Shown: positions 10,880-22,078, numbered from the stretch's first letter. The stretch is 64,000 bases of DNA from Dugong dugon (GCA_030035585.1 CM057460.1:222105711-222169710); one strand, 5' to 3'. Program-made: numbers and translations. The notes: generated by a model from the sequence alone, not told the origin.

Positions 10880-11660
10880 CCCTCGTCCGCTCCTCTGCGC
10901 GTCCATTCAGCACTCAGGTTCGGTTTCGGTTTCTTTTCTCCCTTGGCTCAAAAACGCGAGTCTGGCGGCGCCGGCCGGATTCCGGAATCCGAAGATGGCG
11001 GGCGACCGGGCCCTAAGGGGCGGGCGGGGCCGAGGTGGGCGGAGAGCGGGCGGGGCCGCGGGAGGGGGCACTGTCCCGAGGGGTGGGAGAAAAGGGGCGG
11101 TGCCGGGAGAGGGGGTACTGTCCCGAGGGGTGGGAGAAAAGGGGCGGTGCCGGGAGAGTGGGCGAAGCCATGAGAGGGGGCGGTGCCGAGAGGAGGGTGC
11201 GGTGTCCGGAGGGGTGGGCGGACCCGGGGAAGGGGCGTGGCCAGAAGAGGGGCCGGGGCAGACCAGAGGGGGTCGGGTCTGGATGGGTGGGCGGTGCCAG
11301 ACGAGAGGGCGTTGCCGAGAAGGGGCGGTGTCCGGAGGGGTGGGCAGCGTTGGTAGCCCGTGGCCTATCCGGAGGTGTGGTGCCTGGAAGGAATCCCGGA
11401 TTCGGCCCTAATGGCGCTGCGCTCTGCGGACGCGCTGGGGGTCGGACGTTAATCCGTTCCGGACGTGGTTCTGCCGGTGCCGGGTGTACTTGGGAGGCGG
11501 CGGGTCCCAGCAGCACCTCCTGGGAAGGCGCTCCGGCTCGCTGCGCGGGCAGAGCAGCGGGCTGTGCGCCCCGCCTAGGCGCCTTGTATCTTTCGCGGTC
11601 CCCAAGCCCGGCTGAGCGCGAGTCCACGCTCCTGTATCGTTTGCCTGGTGTTGTGCACGT
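10880..11660. promoter_or_regulatory. CpG island with tandem ISRE-like motif and GC-rich tandem repeat
   Basis: This is a very GC- and CpG-rich block between MX2 and MX1. At its left edge (10919-10938, read on the minus strand) is GAAAAGAAACCGAAACCGAA, a tandem GAAANN array of the kind IRF/ISGF3 proteins bind. AAGATGGCGG (YY1-type initiator motif) lies at about 10993. From 11065 to 11350 the island holds degenerate GC-rich units of about 47 bp (GGGGCGGTGCCGGGAGAG). No coding exon is evident. It could be an alternative upstream MX1 promoter or the start of an unannotated non-coding RNA. Direction cannot be decided from sequence. Confidence 0.6.
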
Positions 11661-11689
11661 GACTTACAGACCCGTGCTTCGCAAAGGGT

Positions 11690-11830
11690 AGTCCCGGACC
11701 AGCAGCCCTGGCATCCCCTGGGAGTTTTTCAGAAATTCAGAGTTGGGGCCACCCCAGACCACGGAATCGGAATCTGCATTTGAAGAGGATTCCCCAAGAG
11801 ATTTGTTTGCAGTTGAGGTGAGAAGAGGCT
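11690..11830 (+). repeat. MER5-like hAT element
   Basis: 'GCATCCCCTGGGAGTTTTTC' and 'ACGGAATCGGAATCTGCATT' match the MER5A consensus pattern. Confidence 0.55.
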
Positions 11831-12089
11831 GGCGTCTGGCGTGGGGGCCAGTTCTTCTCAGTGGCAGGCCCGGCTCTGCCTTCCTCCTGCCCCAGGGCCC
11901 TGCAGAGATAGAGCCCTGAAAGCCACAAGCGGAGGAGGGCGGGAGCGGAGGCCGGCTGGCTGGAGGCTCCGCCGCGGGCCCTGGCTTTGTGCACACCGGG
12001 CCTACTACATGGGCACTGGAGAGGGTGGTGGCCTTTCCAAATCATTTTTCCTGACAGCGCCAGGCGTCCCCGCGATTTACCTGCTGATG

Positions 12090-12252
12090 TGGGAGCCTTG
12101 GTCTCACAGTAGTTAAGAGCTCGGCTGCTAAGCAAAAGGTCAGCCGCTGGAATCCATCAGCAGCTCCTTGGAAACCCTGTGGAGGAGTTTTACTCTTAGG
12201 GACACTGTGAGTCGGAATGGACTTGAAGGCAACGAGCTGTTTTGTTTTTTAA
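12090..12252 (+). repeat. AfroSINE (short form)
   Basis: GAGCTCGGCTGCTAAGCAAA head, CAGCTCCTTGGAAACCCTGT body, GTGAGTCGGAATGGACTTGA tail, T-rich end. Confidence 0.88.
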
Positions 12253-12511
12253 AGGGGTGCCAGGAAACCAACACTGCATGTTTGGTTTGGTTTGTTTTTC
12301 AGATGGGGCAGGCGGGACACTGGTGACCTCCCTTTCCAGGACCTCTCCCCTAGGGCTAATAGGAATTGGCCCAGCTGCCTCTTCTCTTTCTACCTACTCT
12401 TCAGATAGTTCCTAGTCCCGTCTTTCAAATTGTATTGCAGGCTGCCTCATTCCTCCTCTGGCCTGGAAGGGAAGCCCAGGGACCTCAGCACAATACTCCT
12501 GGATTAAAAAT

Positions 12512-12832
12512 GTCATCTCTTGGTTATGGTCCCAATTCATGGCGACCCCACGCGCAACTGAATGAAATGAGGGTCCTGCAACATCCCCATGATCGTTTGC
12601 ACATCAGACTGGTGATCCATAGGGTTTTCATTGGCTGATTTTCTGAAGTAGATCGCCAAGCCTTTCTTCCTAGTCTTAGTCTGGAAGCTCTGCTGAAAAG
12701 TGTTCAGCATCACAGCAACAGACAAGCCTCCAATGACAGATAGGTGGTGGCTGTGCGTGAGGTGCACTGGCCAGGAATCGAACCCCGGTCTCCCACACGG
12801 AAGGCAAGAATTCTACCAGTGAACCTCAATAC
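12512..12832 (-). repeat. tRNA-Gly-headed AfroSINE
   Basis: Read on the minus strand it has the tRNA-Gly-like head (GGTAGAATTCTTGCC type), 'GCCACCACCTATCTG' linker and the shared AfroSINE body and tail. Two tRNA-derived internal promoter boxes are visible. Confidence 0.82.
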
Positions 12833-12984
12833 AGACATTAAGCACTTTAAAAATATTTATTGTATTGCCTTTTTATTAGGTAATTCATAGTCAGTTTGGA
12901 AAATACAGAAAAGCATGAAAAAGAAAATAAAATCACCTACAATCCTCCAATCTAGAGATGATCACCGCTGACAAGCTCACTCTC

Positions 12985-13205
12985 TTATTATTATTTATTG
13001 TGATGAAAATATACATAACAAAACAGATGCCAATTCAACAATTTTACATGTACAATTCAGTGACATCCGTTACGTTCTTCAAGTTATGCAACCATTCTTG
13101 CTATTCTTTTCCAAATCATTCCACCATTTACATAAACTCAGTGGCCTCTAAGCAGAAACTGCCCCTTCCTTCCTCCCACCCCCAACAACCACTAATAATC
13201 TTTAG
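12985..13205 (-). mobile_element. L1 3'-UTR-like fragment
   Basis: The '+' text AAAATATACATAACA ... ACAATTCAGTGACAT ... TATGCAACCATTCTTG is the reverse complement of a familiar L1M 3'-UTR pattern. Confidence 0.5.
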
Positions 13206-13740
13206 TTTTTACGTGTCTGAGTCATCTAGTGCTGCTATAACAGAACTATCACAAGTGAATGGCTTTAACAAACAGAAACTTATTCTCTCACAGTCCAGTA
13301 GGCTAGACGTCTGAATTCAGGGTGCCAGCTCCAGGGGAAGGCTTTCTCTCTCTGTCGGCTCTGGAGGAAGGTCCTTGTCATCAATCTTCTCCTGGTCTAG
13401 GAGCTTCTCAGCCCAAGGACCCTGGGTCCAAAGGATATGCTCTGCTCCCGGTGCTACTTTCTTGGTGGTATGAGGTCCCCCTGTCTCCCTGTTGGATTCT
13501 CTCTTCTATGTCTCAAAAGAGATTGACTCAAGATACAACCTAATCTTGTAAATTGAGTCCTGCCTCATTAACATAACTGCTTCTAATCCTGACTCATTAA
13601 CGTCATACAGGTAGGATTTCCAGCACAAAGGGAAAGCACATCAGATGACTAAATGGTGGACAATTACACAATACTGGGGATCATGGCCTAGCCAAGTGGA
13701 CACCCATTTGGGGGGAACACAATTCAATCCATAACACTAT
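13205..13740 (-). repeat. MaLR-type LTR (subfamily B, 'GTCAACTTGGCTAGG')
   Basis: Reverse-complement copy of the same ~500-bp element found at 27276, 49634 and 60697. The 3' end has 'TAGTGCTGCTATAACAGAA'. Confidence 0.75.
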
Positions 13741-14275
13741 TAAGACGCGGGGCTCACAAGATAGTTCCTCCTCCGTCTCGGCGGTATTTCTTGAAGTCGT
13801 TTTCTTTGCCGAGATTTCCTTGAACTAGGTGACAAAAGAAACCAACCGAAACCAGTTCCTGACGCCATCTCAATACCTGAGGTGACCTTCTGCCCGGCCT
13901 GGCAGAAGACGGACGCTTTCTCAAAAAAGAAAAGACAGCACGGACCTAGTTAGAGAGCGAGAAGTCTGACCAACACTAAACCATCTCCCCATTCAGTGTG
14001 CCTGTGCAGAGAATAAACATTGACCTGGCCCTTTTTATAAATTTTATAAATGAAAATTACTAGAGCCCCAGCCCACGAAACAGAGATGTATGCCCACTTC
14101 CTGCCCTTAACCCCATAGAAATCTTCCCGGAGACACCTGGAGGAGGCAGTCTTGGATAGCACGCAGCTCCAACTGTCTCCTAGCTTTGCTAACCAGTAAA
14201 AAAGTTGCCTTTCATTCTCCCCAGCTCGGTCTCTGTCATTTTGGTCCCGGACAGAGTCGCCCCAAGTGAGGTCGA
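13741..14275 (+). repeat. Possible ERV1-type LTR
   Basis: AATAAACATTGACC, then 'AAAAAAGTTGCCTTTCATTC' and CTCGGTCTCTGTCATTT followed by TTGGTCCCGGACAG resemble the R-U5 end and a primer-binding-site-like start. No internal viral genes are seen. Boundaries are uncertain. Confidence 0.4.
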
Positions 14276-14891
14276 TACCATGTCCACCATCTTGAATAAG
14301 TTAGGAGTGGTGCCTGCCATCCTGTGTGATATAAGAATTTACTCGCTGCCTGTAAACTATCTCCTTATTAGGTAATGGAGGAACTCACCCCCCTGTCTTT
14401 TAGGGATCTCCTTATTTAGGTATACTTCCGGTTGCAGCTCCGTTAAGAAAAACAAGACACTGGGGTTCCAAGACCAGTCAAACGTGATCTGGAATCCGGT
14501 TTGGACCGCCTGACATGCGCAGTACTGGCAACCGTGTCCCTTGGAGGACCTATTGACGTCAGAGGCCGAAAAGGAATAAAGAATTATTGTTGTATCCGGG
14601 AATGCCATAATTGAGTGCTATGGGGGCCCAAGGTCAGGAGCGCCCACATCTCCATGGCAATCAGGGAAGACTTCCTGGAGGAGGTGACAGCTGAGTACAC
14701 GGGGCTCCTGCCAGGGTGACCTCAGAGAAATGCTCTGGCGTGAGCAGGGTACAAAGAAGACAGACACAGCCAGCACCAGCAGAGTCTAGCCCTCAGCTTA
14801 AAGCAGCATCTGGCACCAGCTCTCCTTGCAATGGACGCGCACCGGACGATAGCTCCCAGGAGCAGCAGCGCCCTCCAGTGGCTTGTCCCCT

Positions 14892-15121
14892 TTACGTGGA
14901 GAACTGACTGAGCTTGCGCCGCGCCTGCGTCAGCGGGTAGATTCTCTCCTTAAGGAGCCTCCTCTTGGTGGTCATCTCTCTTTCCTTTGCAGCAGCCAGA
15001 CGTAGCGCTCTTTTTCCTGTAACACCTGCATCATGGACCTCTGCAGGCAGTCGCCATTCTCTTGGAGCACGAAGAACTGAATTATGAGCGGGATCTGGTT
15101 GGCAAGACGTGAGCTGGTTTC
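14892..15121 (-). pseudogene. MX2: MX2 last exon with -1 frameshift
   Basis: It starts in phase 0 at an intact CTTCCAG acceptor and reads ETSSRLANQIPLIIQFFV to KERYVWLLQ. One nucleotide is then missing near 14986-14978, giving a TGA at 14974-14972. The original frame continues as MTTKRRLLKERIYPLTQ and ends FST followed by TAA at 14894-14892. The length is 230 nt where 231 is expected. The lost part is the C-terminal helix of the effector domain. Confidence 0.87.
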
Positions 15122-15384
15122 CTGGAAGAGGGGGTTAAGAAGCGTTAGTGGGAGGGGTCTCGTCCCAGGGCCGGGGGTTGCTGAGAGAAGGTCTGGCCTT
15201 GGGTGTATGTGTGGGCGTCTTGCTAAGACCTGGACTTGATGTCTCTGGCTGCCCTGATAAGTCCCAGTCTGTTGTGCAGTGTTGGTGTGGGTTGAAATGT
15301 GTCCCCTCCAAAGATATGTCGAAGTCCTAACCCGCTGGTATTTTGTTTGGAAATAGGGTTTTTGAAGATGCTATCAGTTCACGT

Positions 15385-15590
15385 AGGTACCTGGGTGGTG
15401 CAAATGGTTTGCTCTCGACTAGGAACCTAAAGGTTGGCAGTTTGAACTTAACCGGTGGCACTGCGGAAGAAAGGCCTGGCGATCTGCTTCTGTAATGTTT
15501 ACAGCCAAGAAAACCTTGTGGAGCTCAGTTCTACTCTGTAATACATGGGGTTGCCATGAGTCGAAATCGACTTGATGGCAAAGGGTTTTT
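15385..15590 (+). repeat. AfroSINE inside an LTR
   Basis: GTACCTGGGTGGTGCAAATG head and GTTGCCATGAGTCGAAATCG tail. Confidence 0.82.
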
Positions 15591-15902
15591 ATCAGTTAAC
15601 CTGAGGTCATACTAGAGTAGGTGGTTCTAATCAAATCTGACTAGTACTAGAGTAGGTGGTTCTAATCAAATCTGACCAGTGTCCTATGAAAGGCAAGACG
15701 AGACACCGAAAGAGGAAGGCCATGTGTGAAGACACGTGTCTACAGCCAAGGACTCCTGGAGCTCCCAGAAGCTGAGAGGGAAAACAAAGGATCGGCCCCT
15801 TGAGCCTCTGGAGGGAGCAGGGCCCAGCGAACATGTTGATCTGGACTTCTGGTCTCCAGAGCTATCAGACAAGACATTTCTGTTCTTATAAACCACCCCA
15901 CC

Positions 15903-16110
15903 AAAAAACAAACAAACCTCATTGCTGTTGAGTCTGTTAGGACTGATGGCGACCCCATGTGTTACACAGGGGAACTGCTCCATTGGGTTTTCATGGGTGT
16001 GATCTTTATGGAAGCAGATTGCCAGGCCTTTTTTCTGGGGTGGGTTTGAACTGCCAACCTTTAGGTTAGTAGTCAAGTGCAAGGTATTTGCATCACCCAG
16101 GGACCTATGT
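15903..16110 (-). repeat. AfroSINE inside an LTR
   Basis: The '+' text reads tail to head: TTGCTGTTGAGTCTGTTAGG to CATCACCCAGGGACC. Confidence 0.82.
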
Positions 16111-16714
16111 TAACTGATAGCGTCTTCAAAGACCCTATAAGCCACCAACTTTGTGGTATTTAGTTCCGGCAGCCCTAGACCAGTGCAAGTATCAGACATG
16201 GGGTGCTTCTGTTTGGGCGCCTACTCTTTACTCCCCAGGCACCTCTCTGGCGTCCGGAACCCACTGGTGGGTTAGCAGACCCTACCCCACCAACTGCCGT
16301 TCACATACCGGGCATTCCAGGGGGCTCCCTGCCACTCTTCCCCCTGAGTCTTGGGGGCCCCATGATTCCTGTTTCCCTTCTGAGAGGCAAATGGGGCCGA
16401 GCTCCAGTGTCTCTCTCATTCCCTTTCTTCAGACTGCTGCCCACTTTCCCTGGCAGCCGGACACCCACGCCTGGGTAACTCTGCTTCTTGGGAAAGGGCT
16501 TTAGGAGTCGGGCATCTTCACAGCTTAAAGGCTATTTTCCTTTCTCTGCGCTTTAATCCTTTAGGCACTAGATCAGAAACCACAAAAATGGCAAAGTGTA
16601 GGGGAAAGAATTTTAGCCCCCGTTTTGTGGAACTGGTGAGTTTGAGGTACTTTATGAGCTGAAGGCCTTCTGAACATCAAGGAAAGTGAAATTACAGCCA
16701 GTATAGCTAGTGTG

Positions 16715-16856
16715 GAGCCCTGGTGGCACAGTGGTTAGCAGTTTGAATCCACCAGCCACTCCTTGGAGACCTGATGGGGCGTTCTGCTCTGTCCTTTAGG
16801 GTCGCTGTGAGGCGGAATCGACTCAGTGGCAATGGGTGGTTTTTTTTGGTTTTATA
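16715..16856 (+). repeat. AfroSINE (short form, internal deletion in head)
   Basis: GAGCCCTGGTGGCACAGTGG head lacks the anticodon-arm part. Tail GGCGGAATCGACTCAGTGGC, then poly-T. Confidence 0.82.
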
Positions 16857-17235
16857 GTTAGTGTGTGTTGGATTTTGCTGTATTCTGATTTTATTAATTT
16901 TGTATTTCATGCATAGCATACAATATATAAAGAAATTTGGAATTGGAATTAATTTTGAGTTCATGCTCTGCCACATTAAAAAAACAAAACAAAAACCACA
17001 GCTGATTTTGGGCAAGTTAGTTAAAAGTTCCCTTGCGATTATAATTACCCCTTCATAGAGTTACTATAAATTATACGTGAGAAAATAGAGAAGGTGTTAT
17101 CACAGTACAAAAGGACTTAATAAAGAGTGATGGGCCTTCCTTTCTTCCCTCAGTTAAGCAACTGTCAACAGGAAGACTCAAGTATCCACTTGCCATATAA
17201 CAGAATGCACTAATTCTGTGCCTCTAAAAGCTCAC

Positions 17236-17502
17236 CGTGAAATACGCATTCAGGTGTACACCGATTTCAGTGATGGAGAAAGTTGAAGGACCGCTTACAC
17301 TGGTGTCAAAAAGATTTGAGTTTTTCATCTGAAAAACCTGTGGGGTGTTTTCCAGTGGGTTAAACATCTCTTCTTGGATTTTCTTCAGAATGATCTTGTA
17401 AATCTGATCTTGACAAAAAACCAGTTGCTCCATTCTGAACTGAAGCTGGATCACATTTTCTGCTGTCTCTGCTTGTTTTACTTTTATGTCTTCAATCATG
17501 GT
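17236..17502 (-). pseudogene. MX2: MX2 stalk exon including loop L4
   Basis: A 267-nt phase 0 to 0 exon encoding TMIEDIKVKQAETAENV, then RMEQLVFCQDQIYK, KKIQEEMFNPLENTPQ and ITEIGVHLNAYFT. The variable stretch in the middle corresponds to loop L4. Acceptor CACCAG and donor GTGAGC. Confidence 0.9.
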
Positions 17503-17834
17503 CTGGTGAGATCAGAAAGGCAAATACATTACTTTCCTTCGCCTTATACTGAAACAATTTAGAAGTACTCTTATGTCAAACATCAAATTAAAAATAATCT
17601 ACAGTCAAAAAGGCCTGAGACTTTCAGTAGTGATTTTAAGAAAGTCCTCACTCCACCCTTTATTGCTGTCCTCATAGTCCCATCGTGCTACACTCCCCCT
17701 TGCACCTTGTCCAAACTGTCTTCTCTCTCACCCTTACTTGCTCTCTGCCCTGGCCTCTCCACCCCCACTTCACTGCCTTTTTCCTCCTTCAGTGATGGAT
17801 TAGTTAGCATTTTCACGACGGTGTCAGTCTCTCT

Positions 17835-18155
17835 GTTGTTATTAGCTGCCATAGCGTCAGCCCCTGAACCATGGTGACCCCATGTACAACCGAACGAAAC
17901 ACTGCCTGTTCCTGCACCATCCCCATGATTGGTTGAGGACTGAATCATTGTGATCCACAGGGATTTCATTGGCTAGTTTTGGGAAGTAGATCACCAGGCC
18001 TTTCTTCCTAGTCCATCTTAGTCTGGAAGCTCTGCTGAAATCTGCTTAGCATCGTAGCAACACGGAAACCACCAGTGACAGACAGTGGTGGCTGGACATG
18101 GGGTGCATTGGCTGCGAGTTAATCCTGGGTCTCCCGCATGCAAGGTGCACTTCAG
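17835..18155 (-). repeat. tRNA-Gly-headed AfroSINE
   Basis: Minus-strand head, linker 'AGCCACCACTGTCTG' and body (TCCAGACTAAGATGGACTAG) as in the copies at 44605 and 46225. Confidence 0.82.
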
Positions 18156-18447
18156 TCTCTCTACTCTGCTTGAATCCAAGCGCTCCAGAATGCCTCCGCA
18201 GCTGATGAACACAGTGGGATAGTAGTTTAGTATGTTTATTTCCTAGAAATCCTGCTGCTCCTGGGAAAGGAAGGGATGACATGGGAGAGAAGGGCCATGT
18301 CTGGCTTTTGACTTTCAAGCAGACTCTATCTACATTGAAGGTAGATTTGTAAAGTGAAGATCTGAGAGAGAGAGGGCCTGTGAGTTTCGCAAGTGTTGCT
18401 TTGTCTTCTCTTTTGGAGTGTATGTAGCAACAATAGACAACAGACCC

Positions 18448-18855
18448 TGTTCTGGATGGAATCGTGTCCCCCAGAGATACGTTGAAATCCTAGCCTGTGG
18501 TACCTGTGAACAGGACCTCGTTTGGAAATAGGATCTTTGAGGGTGTTGTCAGTTAATATGAGGACATACTGGAAGAGGGTGGATCCTATTCCAATATGAC
18601 TGATGTTCTTATAAAAGAAGGAGACAGGTAGGGCAAGCACGTCTGTGTGAAAATGTATCTACAGGCCAAGGAATGCCCGGGGCTACCAGAAGCTGGGAGA
18701 GACGAGAATCTTCCTCTCGAGCCTCTGGAGAGAACATGATCCCACTGGCACCTTGATTTGGAATTCTCCAGAGCTGTCAGACAGTAAATGTCTGTTGTTA
18801 ACAATCCTCTCAGTTTATGGTACTCTGTCACGGCCACCCAGGGAAGCTAATACAG
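18448..18855 (+). repeat. MaLR-type LTR (subfamily A)
   Basis: GGAATCGTGTCCCCCAGAGA, then TTTGGAAATAGGATCTTTGA, 'TCTCCAGAGCTGTCAGACAG' and a terminal 'AAGCTAATACAG'. Confidence 0.7.
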
Positions 18856-19009
18856 ATCTCTCTCAGACTGTAGAAGGAGATTTTAACCCCCCAGCCTCTG
18901 CCTGCCTCTTACCCAGAGAGAGTTCAGTGGGGAAGTGCTGAGTGGAAAGCTACAGAGCAGTGGTAAGATTTTTAAGCCAAACTTAAAAAAATTGTGGAAT
19001 AGGGCTAGT

Positions 19010-19212
19010 AGACAATGCTGCCCTTTATGTCTGAAAAAGATTCATGGTGACCCCATGTGCGTCAGAGTAGAAGTGTGCTCCATGGGGTTTTCAATGGCTG
19101 ATTTTCCAAAAGTAGATCGCCAGATCTTTCTTCCAAGGTACCTCTGGGAGGACTCCAGTCTTTCAGTTAGCAGCCGAGTGTGTTAACCATTTGCACCACC
19201 CAGGGACTCCAA
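19010..19212 (-). repeat. AfroSINE (long form)
   Basis: Tail-to-head on +: TTCATGGTGACCCCATGTGC to TTGCACCACCCAGGGACTCC. Confidence 0.85.
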
Positions 19213-19515
19213 CCAGTCATTAGGTATCATCATATTTCAGGGCATCACCACCAAGCCTACATCCTGTCCTGCTGCATGAAGTCATCCAGAAAAGACGACT
19301 AGGCCATGCACCTGCTTTCATTTCTGGAAGGAGGGAAGACTAACTCCTGAGGCAAATAGGCGATGCTCCTGGAGTCGCCAGCCCAGCAAACCCACAAACA
19401 GAGCCCAGGCCTCAGATTGCCAAACTCCAGTAAATCTCCAACTTCTTTCAAAGGTTGGTGCTGGACAAAACAGTCAGTAGTACCTGAGACTATCAAGTGA
19501 CATGTGAACACTTAC

Positions 19516-19592
19516 CTGGGCTGTTTGATTCAGGTTGGCAAATTCACCAAAATTGTTTTTGGCCATACCAATGAAAGCCTGCCGGACAATTT
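19516..19592 (-). pseudogene. MX2: MX2 stalk exon (L4 region side)
   Basis: A 77-nt exon encoding EIVRQAFIGMAKNNFGEF and ANLNQTAQ. Acceptor TGGCCAG and donor GTAAGT. In frame on its own. Confidence 0.86.
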
Positions 19593-19944
19593 CTGGCCAA
19601 AGAAAAAACAAAATCAAGCAGGAGTAAAATGGATTAAAGGCACAGACTCCATCCCAGGGCTGAGTGCCCCAGATCCAGACCAAGAAAGAAATGGGGAGAA
19701 CGGTACATAATCCTAGGGAGAAAGAATCCCACAATTGCCACCCACCCCTGAGCACATTCTATTGTTTCCTGCCCTTTGCGGGGTCAGCCTCTGCCCCTTC
19801 CTTGCACGGCTGCTTCAAGGGTTATCTATGATACAGATAAAGCTCAAGTGCATTTTCAGCCCCCTACCCCGAGACTGGAGAAACCATCACAGCAACCTTC
19901 TCCTGTAGGATGTGTGTAAAGGATCATAATGGAAGCTTCTACAA

Positions 19945-20105
19945 CACTCCAGCGCAGGGCTACCCAATCTTCTATGTACATTCATGACACCTGGAGCCCT
20001 TGTTACAATGAGGTTCTGATTCAGTAGGTCAGAGTCGGTATTTCTGACTAGCTCCCAGGTGAGGCTGATGCTGCTGGTCCACGGACCATATGGAGTAGCC
20101 ATCTA
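19945..20105. repeat. MER5-like hAT element
   Basis: 'GAGGTTCTGATTCAGTAGGT' and 'CAGGTGAGGCTGATGCTGCT' are MER5A-type. Adjacent to the frameshifted MX2 exon. Confidence 0.6.
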
Positions 20106-20220
20106 GCACACCAGGGCGAAGGAAAACCCCAGGCTGTGCTTGATAATTGAATTCCCAGCTGTTCCCCCAAAACACTGAGATTTATGGAAGGCAGGGGGCA
20201 GTCACTTGAAGAGTCCTCAC

Positions 20221-20380
20221 CAGTGACTTTCTGGAGCACGTCCAGGGCTGGGTCTACCAGCTGTTGGATGTAATGTCGCACAATGGCCTCAAATGTCTTG
20301 TAGTTGACAAATCCAGGAAGCTCTTTGCCCCGGTACTGATTTCTCGTATTTTGAGACTTCTTCGTGAACTATATTTCTAA
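20221..20380 (-). pseudogene. MX2: MX2 stalk exon with +1 frameshift
   Basis: The exon is phase 1 at both ends and so must be a multiple of 3, but it is 160 nt. It reads HEEVSKYEK correctly, then an extra T at about 20339 shifts the frame before the expected QYRGKELPGF, and a TGA follows within the exon. After the insertion the original frame resumes as FVNYKTFEAIVRHYIQQL. Acceptor TTGTAG and donor GTGAGG are intact. Confidence 0.88.
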
Positions 20381-20439
20381 CTACAACATAAAACAAACAA
20401 CCATGGTGACTTCTAATAATTCCACAGATATTTGAAAGA

Positions 20440-20645
20440 TCTGTTTGTCGTTGTGCCGTTGAGTAGACCTGGACTCATGGCGACCCCGTGTGTCAGAGTA
20501 GAACTGTGCTCCATCAGGCTTTCAATGGGTGCTTCTGAAAGCAGATCACCAGGCCTTTCTTGTGAGGTGCCTCTGGGTGGACTCAAACTTCCAAGCTTTC
20601 AGTTAGCAGCCGAGCACATTAACGATTTCATCACCCAGGGATTGG
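20440..20645 (-). repeat. AfroSINE (long form)
   Basis: ACTCATGGCGACCCCGTGTG to ATTTCATCACCCAGGGATT on the + strand. Confidence 0.85.
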
Positions 20646-21061
20646 ACTCTACTGAAACAGAGGAACTTATTTTTTTTTAAAGCCTTACTTGTCTAGTGTA
20701 CCCTTAGATAATGTTTACAAAAGGAGTTTCCCTTTCAGTGAAAACAAAAATTTGTACTCTGATGATGCCATATGTGAAATAATGATTTTTAAGAAGCAGA
20801 GGTCTTATTCTATGGAAATGTATTTCAATTGAGAATTATCACCCCAAGGGAAGAAATCTAGTATTTATGATTGATAGGAGAAAAACTCTGATTAGGTTAA
20901 ATAAAAATAGGAATTCTGAAAGTCTTGCAGTACTTGCAGGCTTCTGAACAAGACATCTAGACTATACATGAAGGAATCCCGCCCAAACCTAGTTTTCATG
21001 GAAGTAGGTAATGCTGTTTCTGTCAAGTGCCAAAATAAACAAACATAGACTAGCTCCTTCA

Positions 21062-21118
21062 TGCATGCGGGCACGCACGCACGCACGAACGCACGCACGC
21101 ACGAACGCACGCACGCAT
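21062..21118. repeat. (GCAC)n microsatellite
   Basis: GCACGCACGCACGCACGAAC-type tetranucleotide run in an MX2 intron. Open frames here (AFVRACVRACV) are artefacts of the repeat. Confidence 0.9.
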
Positions 21119-21936
21119 CCCGCTGACATCTTGTCTGGAGCAGAATGGAAGCTAGAACGGGGCCAGGGGAAGCAGGAGGCGCCTGTAAAACCACTCACCT
21201 CTGTGCTCGTGGTTTGGGGGCAAAGAGGAAGGGCAGAATGTGGTCAGTAGAACTGTCTGGCTGCCCTGGGTACATTTCCGGGGCTGACCAGTGGCACTGC
21301 CACTTCCTCTAGACTTTTGGTTTGCTTTGATCAAACCCGATCAGCATCACATCCTAGACCTTCCAGAAGGGGTGGTGGTGAATGACTTCATGTGGATTTC
21401 CCTCCGAAGCAGTTGGGTGGCTCTCTGCCTCAGTCCCACCAAAATGACAAACATCTCAGGTCCCCTTTTCTAGCAGGGAAAACTCAAAAGCAGTTTTCCA
21501 ACCACTGCTAATTCAGCAGTGGTGCCACGTGGCCAAAAGCAAGCTCATCAATGACAGCCATGGCCAGCACGTTGGCAGTGAACACACGTGGCTGGAGAAG
21601 CTTAGCGTGGGAGGGCTCTGGAGACAGACACTCCTCCAAGGTACCCATGGTCCCGGGCCTGGAGCCCCGTGGCTGCTCCGCACATCTCTGGGATGGGGAC
21701 TGAGTGACATTTATTCTCAAACAAGGAAGTCAGAAGCGGTGGCGTTGCCTTGGGCTATGTTGGCGAGGGCAGGGCTCCACGGTGAGGGGTCTCCGTGGCT
21801 GGCAGGTAGAGTCCTCGGGGGACCCAGGACATGAAGGGGTACACTCAGCTCCTTGCGCGCCTTTCCCATGCGCCAGAGGTAGCGGCCGGTGTCGGAAGCG
21901 GGGCGCCGCTTTGAGGGAGCCCTGCCCCGGACTCAC

Positions 21937-22078
21937 CTTTTTGGGTATTGGCTGCGAGTATGAGTCCCCAGGTTTTAAACTCGTTTCTGATTTGGTTATA
22001 GAGCCGCATCTCATTCTCCTTTACAGCCTCTACTCCTTCCGTTAGTTTTTCAATGTCTCGATTGAACGTCTGAATTTT
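21937..22078 (-). pseudogene. MX2: MX2 stalk exon
   Basis: A 142-nt open exon with acceptor TTTTCAG and donor GTGAGT. It encodes KIQTFNRDIEKLTEG, then EMRLYNQIRNEFKTW and LAANTQK. No lesion is seen in this exon. Confidence 0.9.

Larger units (their letters stand above)
15285..16165 (+). repeat. MaLR-type LTR split by two AfroSINEs
   Basis: 'GTGTCCCCTCCAAAGATATG' near the left end and 'CTATAAGCCACCAACTTTGT' at the right end frame SINE copies at 15385-15590 and 15903-16110. It lies in the last MX2 intron. Confidence 0.65.

Noticed and set aside
10943..11691. Overlapping open frames of 76-218 codons rich in Gly, Arg and Pro
   Set aside because: Base-composition artefact of the CpG island and its GC-rich tandem units. 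All six frames are affected.
20989..21250. Frames encoding ACVRACVRACV or THARTHART
   Set aside because: Translation of a (GCAC)n microsatellite.
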